Part shown: piece by piece, positions 1 through 5,464 of the stretch
Position numbering within the stretch: position 1 is the first letter of the stretch
Layout: every line of letters begins with the position of its first letter
DNA from: Candidatus Bathyarchaeota archaeon
GTDB taxonomy: Archaea; Thermoproteota; Bathyarchaeia; Bathyarchaeales; UBA233
NCBI GenBank assembly: GCA_003661945.1
Contig: QMXC01000016.1
Location: forward strand, 1-10,791
Direction of reading: 5' to 3'
DNA length: 10,791 nt
Made by a program: the position numbers and the translations under genes
Notes under the pieces: generated by a model
Databases searched by the model: none
What the model was told of the DNA's origin: nothing
Seen by the model: only the letters and a program-made list of their open reading frames with translations

Positions 1-170
1 AGAACCGTGTCTTTAGTCAGCATTTCATACCAGAAGCGCACTTGCTCCGGGTTCAGAAACATGAGTTTTCCGATTTCTATTCGAACTTCTAACACGCGTT
101 TTGCATTGCGCTTTTGAGCTTCACGTAGAACGTTTTCCACGATTTGCGAGGTTATGGTTCCTTCATGCAC
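1..170 (-). CDS. hypA: HypA, hydrogenase nickel-insertion chaperone (partial, 3' end cut by window edge)
   Basis: HypA delivers nickel to the large subunit of [NiFe]-hydrogenases together with HypB. Only the first 56 codons are present; the rest, including the zinc-binding Cys motifs, lies outside the window. The start is a GTG read as Met, giving M-H-E-G-T at residues 1-5. His2 and Glu3 are the invariant nickel-binding N-terminus of the family, which fixes this start. The following pattern (ITSQIVENVL, VLEVRIEIGKL, LNPEQVRFWYEM) fits the HypA N-terminal domain. The in-frame stop just upstream is the hypB stop, 18 bases away. A weak ribosome site AAAGGA lies at 183-188. It is the last visible gene of a hypC-hypB-hypA operon; hypD or hypE could follow off the left edge. 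Confidence 0.88.
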   Translation of the reverse strand, partial: MHEGTITSQIVENVLREAQKRNAKRVLEVRIEIGKLMFLNPEQVRFWYEMLTKDTV

Positions 171-188
171 CGGAACAGAGCTTCCTTT

Positions 189-866
189 TCAGAGTTTTAA
201 CGCGGCTATCACTTGGTCTACGCCTTCGCCGGTTCGGCAGTTTGTCGCAACGGTTACGGCGTTCGGGTTTATCTTCTTCACGTCTTCTCGAAGCTTTTCT
301 ACGCTCACACCCATGGCTTCAGCCAAGTCAATTTTGTTTATGACCGCTACGTCGGTATCCATAAAGATAAACGGATGTTTGACAACCATGTAAGGGCCTT
401 CAGTTACGCTTACAACGACTATTCGTTTTTCAGAGCCAAGCGGAAAATCAGCGGGACAGATGAGGTTACCAACGTTTTCTATGAAGAGCAGGTCGATTCC
501 GTTTAGGTCTAAGCGGGAAAGAGCCTTACGCACGAGATTAGCGTCCAAGTGACATTCGTTTCCAGTGTTGATAGCTACTGTTTTTACGCCGTGTCTGCTG
601 ATTTTTTCCGCGTCGATCGTTGTGGTTAGGTCTCCTTTAAAAACGGCTATGCGATAGCGCGTCTTTAGCTTCTGCACCAGTTTCTCTATGAGCGAGGTTT
701 TGCCCGCTCCGATGGAGCCCATGACATCTACAGCGGTTACGCCGTGCTTACGCAGAAGCGCGCGGTTTTGTTCCGCTAGTTCCGCGTTCGCCTTTAACAA
801 GCTTTCATCGAGTTCTATGTCGAAGATTTCGCCTTCTTCAGCTTTAACAACGTCTTCAATCTTCAT
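189..866 (-). CDS. hypB: HypB, hydrogenase nickel-incorporation GTPase
   Basis: HypB is a cytoplasmic SIMIBI-class GTPase that drives nickel insertion into [NiFe]-hydrogenase with HypA. With the ATG at 866 it has 225 residues. The P-loop is GSIGAGKTS at 50-58. The switch region is around GDLTTTIDAEK (78-88), the family metal site ECHLDA is at 104-109 (Cys105, His106), ENVGNLICPA is at 130-139, and the guanine-specifying NKID is at 177-180. It lacks the N-terminal CxxCGC high-affinity nickel motif and the His-rich stretch of enterobacterial HypB, as is usual in archaea. A longer start at 881 (TTG) is possible. The ATG gives a smaller, 11-base overlap with the end of hypC and has GGTG 8-11 bases upstream. 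The overlap implies translational coupling. Confidence 0.95.
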   Translation of the reverse strand: MKIEDVVKAEEGEIFDIELDESLLKANAELAEQNRALLRKHGVTAVDVMGSIGAGKTSLIEKLVQKLKTRYRIAVFKGDLTTTIDAEKISRHGVKTVAINTGNECHLDANLVRKALSRLDLNGIDLLFIENVGNLICPADFPLGSEKRIVVVSVTEGPYMVVKHPFIFMDTDVAVINKIDLAEAMGVSVEKLREDVKKINPNAVTVATNCRTGEGVDQVIAALKL

Positions 867-1107
867 CTTTTTCCACACCAACTATTTCGGCTTCTTCTAA
901 AAGTTCCCTCCACAAGCGTAGGGTTTCTTCTGCCTCCTTTTCGTCGAGGAGCTGAATCGCGTATCCCGCGTGGACTAAGACGTAGTTGCCTTTCTCTACT
1001 TTTTCTAGAAGCGCTATGTTCACTTCTCGGAGAACACCGCTTCCGAAGTCCACCTTAGCTGAGTCACCAGCTATTTCTACGACCTTAGCGGGAACAGCTA
1101 AACACAT
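856..1107 (-). CDS. hypC: HypC/HybG/HupF-family hydrogenase maturation chaperone
   Basis: HypC binds HypD and carries the Fe(CN)2CO precursor to the hydrogenase large subunit. The 83-residue product has the diagnostic N-terminus MCLAVPAKV, with Cys2 as the iron and large-subunit ligand. It also has the conserved VHAGYAIQ stretch at 45-52 (His46). Length and the OB-fold-like pattern are normal for the family. The ATG at 1107 is certain because Cys2 must follow Met1. No good Shine-Dalgarno precedes it. A TATA box 32 bases upstream predicts a leader of only about 6-8 bases, so translation may be nearly leaderless. It is the first gene of the hypC-hypB-hypA operon. The C-terminal 20 residues are acidic and probably helical (LLEEAEIVGVEKDED). 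Confidence 0.95.
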   Translation of the reverse strand: MCLAVPAKVVEIAGDSAKVDFGSGVLREVNIALLEKVEKGNYVLVHAGYAIQLLDEKEAEETLRLWRELLEEAEIVGVEKDED

Positions 1108-1135
1108 TGCTTATCAAAAACATCATTCCAGCCCT

Positions 1136-1143
1136 ATTATAAA
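1136..1143 (-). promoter_or_regulatory. TATA box of the hypCBA operon
   Basis: On the minus strand this reads TTTATAAT, close to the archaeal consensus. Its centre is about 32 bases before the hypC ATG, so transcription should start near 1113-1115 and leave a leader of a few bases. It shares a 105-base intergenic region with the divergent methyltransferase promoter. Confidence 0.6.
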
Positions 1144-1177
1144 TGAGTTTCTAGAATCTCCACACATCTTTGAAGGA

Positions 1178-1184
1178 TTTATAT
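1178..1184 (+). promoter_or_regulatory. TATA box of the methyltransferase gene
   Basis: TTTATAT preceded by the purine-rich GAAGGA, resembling a TFB recognition element. Standard spacing puts the transcript start near 1206-1208, just before the ATG at 1213. The AGGAG at 1201-1205 would then lie outside the transcript, so either the start site is a little earlier or the gene is almost leaderless. Confidence 0.5.
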
Positions 1185-1212
1185 CGTCTTTACACGTAAG
1201 AGGAGTTTGAGG

Positions 1213-1968
1213 ATGCAGATGCACGACTGGTATAAAAAGATGTTTGAAGGGAAATTCGGGGAATTCTGGCTAAAACAGATAGAAGGATGGGGAGAAACCA
1301 GCGAGCTGCAAGCCTCGTTTTTGAGGGAAATTCTCGAGAAAGGATTAACCCTTGACCACTGCTGCGGACCGGGCAGAATTTCCGTTCTTCTCGCGGATTC
1401 CATGCCCGTAGTAGGCTTGGACTTAAGCAGATTTTTTCTACAAGCCGCAAAGAAGAAAGCCAAACAAGCAGGCAGAGAAAACTTCTATTTGATACGCGCG
1501 GACATGCGTCATCTACCGTTTAAACATGGAGTTTTCGACAACGTTATGAACTTGTGGACAAGCTTCGGCTACTTCTCAGACGAGGAAAACAGAATGGTTA
1601 TCCGCGAAGTCTCGAGAGTTCTGCAAAGCGGTGGAACCTTCGTTTTAGACATGTTTAATCCCGGCTGGATGGTTAGGAACTTTCGGGAGAGAGACTGGGA
1701 CGAAAATGGGCAATACTTGACGTTGGAAGAGCGTTCTATCCATTGGAAGGAGAAGAAGCTGAAGACCCGCTGGATAATTATAGACAAGCGGAACGGCGAA
1801 ATCAACGAGATAACAATAGACCTCAAGCTCTACGATTTGGAAGAGTTGAAGGAATTGCTCGGCGAAGAAAAACTTGAAACCGTCAAAGTTTATGGCTCGT
1901 TCAAAAAGGAAGAGTTCAACGAAGCCAAGTCGAACAGAATAATCATCATCAGCCGAAAACAGCAGTAG
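1213..1968 (+). CDS. Class I SAM-dependent methyltransferase, substrate unknown
   Basis: A 251-residue predicted soluble protein with a Rossmann-type methyltransferase core. Motif I is LDHCCGPGR at 47-55, where most relatives have LDxGCGxG. The SAM ribose-binding acidic residue is Asp70 (VGLDLS). ADMRHLPF at 96-103 is the motif carrying the adenine-contacting Asp. FDNVMNLWTSFGYF (108-121) is motif IV, followed by REVSRVLQSGGTFVLD at 131-146, the usual post-motif strand. The C-terminal third is not diagnostic, so the substrate (small molecule, protein or RNA) cannot be told. I chose the ATG at 1213, seven bases after AGGAG. The ATG at 1219, with GAGG six bases upstream, is an alternative. It lies alone between hypCBA (divergent) and hypF (convergent, six-base gap), which does not prove a hydrogenase role. 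Confidence 0.82.
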   Translation: MQMHDWYKKMFEGKFGEFWLKQIEGWGETSELQASFLREILEKGLTLDHCCGPGRISVLLADSMPVVGLDLSRFFLQAAKKKAKQAGRENFYLIRADMRHLPFKHGVFDNVMNLWTSFGYFSDEENRMVIREVSRVLQSGGTFVLDMFNPGWMVRNFRERDWDENGQYLTLEERSIHWKEKKLKTRWIIIDKRNGEINEITIDLKLYDLEELKELLGEEKLETVKVYGSFKKEEFNEAKSNRIIIISRKQQ

Positions 1969-1974
1969 CTTTCG

Positions 1975-4299
1975 CTATTCTTCGAACGCGGCTACGACGG
2001 CTTGCCCAAACGAAATTCCGCCGTCCCCGGGTGGGACAAGCTGGTGGACAAAAAAGCGGAATCCGGCTTCTTCAACAGTTTTTTTAATCGTTAGGGTTAT
2101 GTGCTGGTTGTGAGCCACGCCTCCGCTAAAACCTATGTTTTTCACACCTAGCTCTTGAGCTTTCTCTATGGCTAGGAGCGCTAATCCTCGGGCTAAGTAA
2201 GACTGGGCAGAGAATGCTAAATCTGCCTTTGAAAATTTTTGTTTGTTCTGGAATACTTGGTTGAGCATTTTCGAAGTGTTGAGGATGTTTCCGGTTATTT
2301 CTGGCTCGAGGTTTAGGGCTTCCCTGCCTTGTGCTGCTGTGGCTTCGAGTTTCATGGCTGGTTCACCTTCGTAGGTTCGTTCGCTGCAGATTTCGAGAAC
2401 TGCGGCTACCGCGTCTAGGACTCTTCCGCAGCTTGAAGTCAAAATTTTCGGACGCACAGCTTCTTTTTGGATTTGCTGCATGAGAAGCGCTATTTCTTTC
2501 TCGCCGTGAGGGAATTTGGTTTTTTGAGTTTGCAGCCACGCCTCTACGGCTTCGAAGGAGTTTTCTTTAGCTAGGATGGTTGCAGCCATTCTCAACGGAT
2601 ACCGCGTAGCAAGGTCTCCGCCTATAAGCGGGTGCTGCTCCAAATGGGCTAGACGCTTGAAGCTCCAGCCTTGCTCGTGTTGGGCGAAGATTATTTCGCC
2701 TCCCCAGGCGCCTCCGTCTTCGCCGTATCCGTAGCCGTCGCACGTTACGCAAATTATTTCTTGGAGGTTGTGTTCCGCTATTAAAGCCGCTGCGTGAGCA
2801 TAGTGGTGTTGCACTTGTGTGACTGGAACGTTTAGGGCTTCTCCGAGTTTGTAGGCTAGCCGTGTTGTTGCGAACGCTGGATGCATGTCGCACGCTAAGG
2901 CTTCGGTTTTCGCATTTATAAGTTTAGCCAAGTGTTGAACCGCGTCTTCTAGGAAGCATAGTGTTTCGAGGTTTTCCACGTCGCCTATGTGCTGCGTTAG
3001 GAAAGCCTTGTTTCCAAGCAGTATGCAGCCGGTAACGTTTAGTTCGCCGCCTAGCCCCACGGCGGTTCTCGCCGCAGATGCTTTTAGACGTATCGGCGCT
3101 GGAGCATAGCCACGCGACCTTCTGATTATACTTGGAGTTTCGCCGTGAACACGGACAACGGAGTCATCGCATCTTTGAGCGATTTTACGGTTATGAAACA
3201 AGAAGTAGTCTACGAAGGTTCCGAGTTTTTCTAAGGCTTCCTTGTCTTGGTTTATTATTGGCTGGTTCGGCGGGTTCGCACTCGTCATAACGAAGGCTGG
3301 CTCGTCAACTTCGTCGAACAGCATGTAATGCAGCCCAGTGTAAGGAAGCATAACTCCAACCGTATGCAACCCCGGAGCGATCAAGTTTGAAAGCGGAAAA
3401 GGCTTCTTCTTACGCAACAAAACGATAGGTCGAATATAAGAACGCAGCAGCTCCTCTTCTTTCAGTGTCACCTCTGCAAAAGTTCGAATTGCCTCCATGC
3501 TTCGAGCCATTATCGCGAACGGTTTTTGACTTCGATACTTAACTTTCCGCAGCTTTGCAATGGGCTCGGACAGCGTGGTAGCTGTGGCTACGTGGAAGCC
3601 GCCGTAACCTTTAATCGCTAGGATGTTTCCTTCGGCAAGAAGTTTTCCAGCCTCTCGAACCGGGTCGCTGCAGCGGATTTTTTCGCCAGTGTTCGTTGTT
3701 AGGTAGACTTCTGGTCCGCATTTTGCGCATGCAACTGTTTGAGCGTGAAACCTTCTGTTAGCCGGATCCGTGTACTCTTTTTGGCAGAAGCTGCACATTT
3801 GGAAACCGCGCATAGTCGTGTTTTGCCTGTCGTATGGCAGCCGCTCAATTATTGTGAATCTTGGACCGCAGTTTACGCAAGTGATGAAGAAATACGAGTA
3901 ACGCGGGTTTCGAGGGTCTCGAAGTTCGTTTAAGCATTCGTCGCATATAGCTACGTCCGGTGGGACAACGGAGCCGGAAAGTTCGATTTCCTTCGAACTC
4001 TTCAAGATGGAAAAGCTGGAGTAAACGTTTTGTCCGCTTAAACGTTCCACCAGTATTTGGTGAATCTGCGCCAACGGAGGTTTTTCGACCCGTAGCTGCT
4101 TCAAGAAACGATTAACGTTTTTTTCCAAGCCTTCAACTAGGATTTCGACCCCTGCGTCTCCGCGGTTGCGCACATACCCCGTTAAATTGTTCTTCACTGC
4201 TGTCCGATAGATGAACGGACGAAACCCAACGCCTTGAACAATACCGGTCACCTTGATTTTGACGCGCAATCGAACTCTCTCTTCGAAGTTAAACTTCAA
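1975..4299 (-). CDS. hypF: HypF, carbamoyltransferase of [NiFe]-hydrogenase maturation
   Basis: HypF uses carbamoyl phosphate and ATP to carbamoylate the C-terminal Cys of HypE, the source of the cyanide ligands. The 774-residue protein is full length. An acylphosphatase domain is at about 12-95, with VQGVGFRPF at 21-29 and Asn45. Two zinc-finger-like motifs use Cys119/122/141/144 and Cys169/172/191/194. A YrdC-like domain spans about 210-400 (KYRSQKPFAIM, SANPPNQPI). A Kae1/TsaD-like C-terminal domain has the metal ligands HHYAH at 498-502, DGYGYGEDGGAWGGE at 521-535 and a late SGGVAHN and GDGGISFGQ. No ATG lies near the N-terminus. The start is taken as the TTG at 4299, preceded by a TATA box but no Shine-Dalgarno; TTG at 4269 is possible. 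It is transcribed apart from hypCBA. Confidence 0.95.
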   Translation of the reverse strand: MKFNFEERVRLRVKIKVTGIVQGVGFRPFIYRTAVKNNLTGYVRNRGDAGVEILVEGLEKNVNRFLKQLRVEKPPLAQIHQILVERLSGQNVYSSFSILKSSKEIELSGSVVPPDVAICDECLNELRDPRNPRYSYFFITCVNCGPRFTIIERLPYDRQNTTMRGFQMCSFCQKEYTDPANRRFHAQTVACAKCGPEVYLTTNTGEKIRCSDPVREAGKLLAEGNILAIKGYGGFHVATATTLSEPIAKLRKVKYRSQKPFAIMARSMEAIRTFAEVTLKEEELLRSYIRPIVLLRKKKPFPLSNLIAPGLHTVGVMLPYTGLHYMLFDEVDEPAFVMTSANPPNQPIINQDKEALEKLGTFVDYFLFHNRKIAQRCDDSVVRVHGETPSIIRRSRGYAPAPIRLKASAARTAVGLGGELNVTGCILLGNKAFLTQHIGDVENLETLCFLEDAVQHLAKLINAKTEALACDMHPAFATTRLAYKLGEALNVPVTQVQHHYAHAAALIAEHNLQEIICVTCDGYGYGEDGGAWGGEIIFAQHEQGWSFKRLAHLEQHPLIGGDLATRYPLRMAATILAKENSFEAVEAWLQTQKTKFPHGEKEIALLMQQIQKEAVRPKILTSSCGRVLDAVAAVLEICSERTYEGEPAMKLEATAAQGREALNLEPEITGNILNTSKMLNQVFQNKQKFSKADLAFSAQSYLARGLALLAIEKAQELGVKNIGFSGGVAHNQHITLTIKKTVEEAGFRFFVHQLVPPGDGGISFGQAVVAAFEE

Positions 4300-4332
4300 A
4301 CAGCGGGAATGTAGTTCTGACCAACATCTTCC

Positions 4333-4339
4333 ATATAAA
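4333..4339 (-). promoter_or_regulatory. TATA box of hypF
   Basis: Minus-strand TTTATAT, centred about 37 bases before the TTG at 4299. Standard spacing gives a transcript start near 4310 and a leader of roughly 10 bases, which supports a start codon at or near 4299. Confidence 0.5.
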
Positions 4340-4354
4340 CATGTTTTAAGAAGC

Positions 4355-4380
4355 GTTTAAAAGCAACAGAAAACATAAAT
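4355..4380 (+). promoter_or_regulatory. Possible promoter region of trxB
   Basis: Two AT-rich TATA-like stretches lie here: GTTTAAAAG near 4355-4363 and ACATAAAT near 4373-4380. The second would place the transcript start near 4401, a few bases before the ATG at 4409. Neither is a strong match, and the exact box is undecided. Confidence 0.3.
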
Positions 4381-4408
4381 GCGAAAGAAAACCGAGACGT
4401 GATTCAAA

Positions 4409-5341
4409 ATGGAAAAATGGGAGCTCCTAATAATAGGCGCGGGAGCAGCCGGGTTAACAGCGGGATTATACGGTGCGAGAAGCGGACTGAAGACGCTTAT
4501 CATCGACGAGAAAATGGCTGGAGGCACCGCGGTCGACGCTCCAGTCATAGAGAACTATCCGGGCTTTACGCGCATAAGTGGACGGGAACTGATGCAAAGA
4601 ATGGTTGAACATGCTAAAAGGTTTGGTGTGGAAATCCGCGAACTCGAGAAAGCGGAAAAGCTGGAGCTGGACGATGCAAAAAGGGTTATAACAGACAAAA
4701 ACGTCTACGAAGCTTCCGCGATAGTCATCGCCACGGGAACACGGCATAGAAAGCTAGGTGTACCCGGCGAAGAGGAGTTCAGCGGAAGAGGTGTAAGCTA
4801 CTGCGCCGTGTGCGACGCGCCTTTCTTCAAAGGAAAAAGAGTACTAGTCATTGGAGGGGGAAACTCCGCTGCGACGACAGCCCTATACCTTTCGGAGCTA
4901 GCTTCAACCGTAAAGCTCGCCCACAGAAGAAACCAGTTAAGAGCAGAAGAAGCATTAGTACGCGAACTCCGAAATAAGAAAAACGTAGAAATTCTGTGGA
5001 ACACCCAAGTCAAGGAAATAAAAGGCGACAACCTTGTCCGGCAAGTTTTGTTACATAACAATAAGACTGGAGAAAACGTTGACTTAGAGGTTGACGGCGT
5101 ATTCGTTCAAGTCGGCGAAGTTCCAAACAGCGAATTCGCCAGAGAAGCGGGAATAGCAGTGAACGAGGCGGGCTACATAATTGTTGACTTCCGCCAGAGA
5201 ACAAACAGGGAAGGCGTCTACGCTGCTGGAGACGTTACCGACCGTCCGGTTAAGCAGATAGGCACAGCAGTAGGCGAAGGCATAATCGCAGCTACAGATG
5301 CGTACGGCTACATAAGAAGACCGTACTACTACAAAGCGTAA
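4409..5341 (+). CDS. trxB: NADPH-type thioredoxin reductase
   Basis: A 310-residue FAD disulfide oxidoreductase that reduces thioredoxin- or glutaredoxin-like proteins, normal in length for low-molecular-weight TrxR. The FAD dinucleotide motif is GAGAAG at 10-15, and ATGTRHR at 108-114 follows the first FAD half. The redox-active CAVCD is at 132-136 (Cys132, Cys135). The second dinucleotide fold is GGGNSA at 149-154. HRRNQLR at 172-178 matches the basic motif that selects the NADPH 2'-phosphate. GVYAAGDVTD near the C-terminus is the FAD-ribityl motif. ATG at 4409 is the first start, and a weak GTGAT lies 5-9 bases upstream. It is divergent from hypF. The next gene begins 123 bases later behind its own TATA-like box, so cotranscription is possible but not required. 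No thioredoxin gene is adjacent. Confidence 0.93.
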   Translation: MEKWELLIIGAGAAGLTAGLYGARSGLKTLIIDEKMAGGTAVDAPVIENYPGFTRISGRELMQRMVEHAKRFGVEIRELEKAEKLELDDAKRVITDKNVYEASAIVIATGTRHRKLGVPGEEEFSGRGVSYCAVCDAPFFKGKRVLVIGGGNSAATTALYLSELASTVKLAHRRNQLRAEEALVRELRNKKNVEILWNTQVKEIKGDNLVRQVLLHNNKTGENVDLEVDGVFVQVGEVPNSEFAREAGIAVNEAGYIIVDFRQRTNREGVYAAGDVTDRPVKQIGTAVGEGIIAATDAYGYIRRPYYYKA

Positions 5342-5346
5342 TTTTT
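5342..5346 (+). terminator. Possible oligo-T terminator after trxB
   Basis: A run of five T follows directly after the trxB stop codon. Archaeal RNA polymerase can terminate at such runs, but five T is short and there is no hairpin. Confidence 0.2.
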
Positions 5347-5363
5347 CGACGTTCTGCGAAACT

Positions 5364-5370
5364 CTTATAC
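5364..5370 (+). promoter_or_regulatory. Possible TATA box of the redox operon
   Basis: CTTATAC between trxB and the ferredoxin-MvhD gene. Standard spacing would start the transcript near 5393, giving a leader of about 70 bases that contains the hairpin region and the ribosome site. It is an imperfect match to the consensus. Confidence 0.35.
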
Positions 5371-5409
5371 ATTTTCAAGTCTTGAAAGAATGTTCTAAAA
5401 CGCTGCCAA

Positions 5410-5441
5410 GAACGGGCGCAGTGAACGTCCGGTTCGCTCGC
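5410..5441 (+). promoter_or_regulatory. Leader segment able to form two mutually exclusive hairpins
   Basis: Hairpin I pairs 5410-5418 with 5426-5435: nine pairs including one G-U, a one-base bulge at 5431, and loop CAGTGAA. Hairpin II pairs 5416-5426 with 5432-5441: ten pairs including one T-G, a bulged C5419, and loop GTCCG. They share bases 5416-5418 and 5426-5435 and cannot form together. The segment ends nine bases before the AAGGAG ribosome site of the next gene, which makes a regulatory leader conceivable. Pairing was worked out by eye and no energy was computed. The 3' half also recalls a group II intron domain V 3' strand (see findings). Confidence 0.35.
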
Positions 5442-5449
5442 TAGCCGTG

Positions 5450-5455
5450 AAGGAG
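5450..5455 (+). promoter_or_regulatory. Shine-Dalgarno that decides the start of the ferredoxin-MvhD gene
   Basis: AAGGAG, nine bases before the ATG at 5465. It overlaps the codons that would follow a GTG start at 5447, so the ATG at 5465 is preferred. Confidence 0.7.
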
Positions 5456-5464
5456 AATAAGAAG

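Noticed and set aside
867..881. TTG start at 881 for hypB
   Set aside because: It adds five residues with no family support and increases the overlap with hypC. The ATG at 866 is the simpler choice.
2567..2893. A 108-residue Arg-rich minus-strand open frame
   Set aside because: It is an alternative frame within hypF, across the conserved HHYAH and DGYGYG region, with no independent support.
5426..5449. GGTTCG resembling a tRNA T-loop
   Set aside because: No acceptor, D or anticodon stems can be drawn around it, and the segment fits a simple hairpin better.
5447..5464. GTG start at 5447 for the ferredoxin-MvhD gene
   Set aside because: The AAGGAG that would serve the ATG at 5465 overlaps its first codons, and no ribosome site precedes the GTG.
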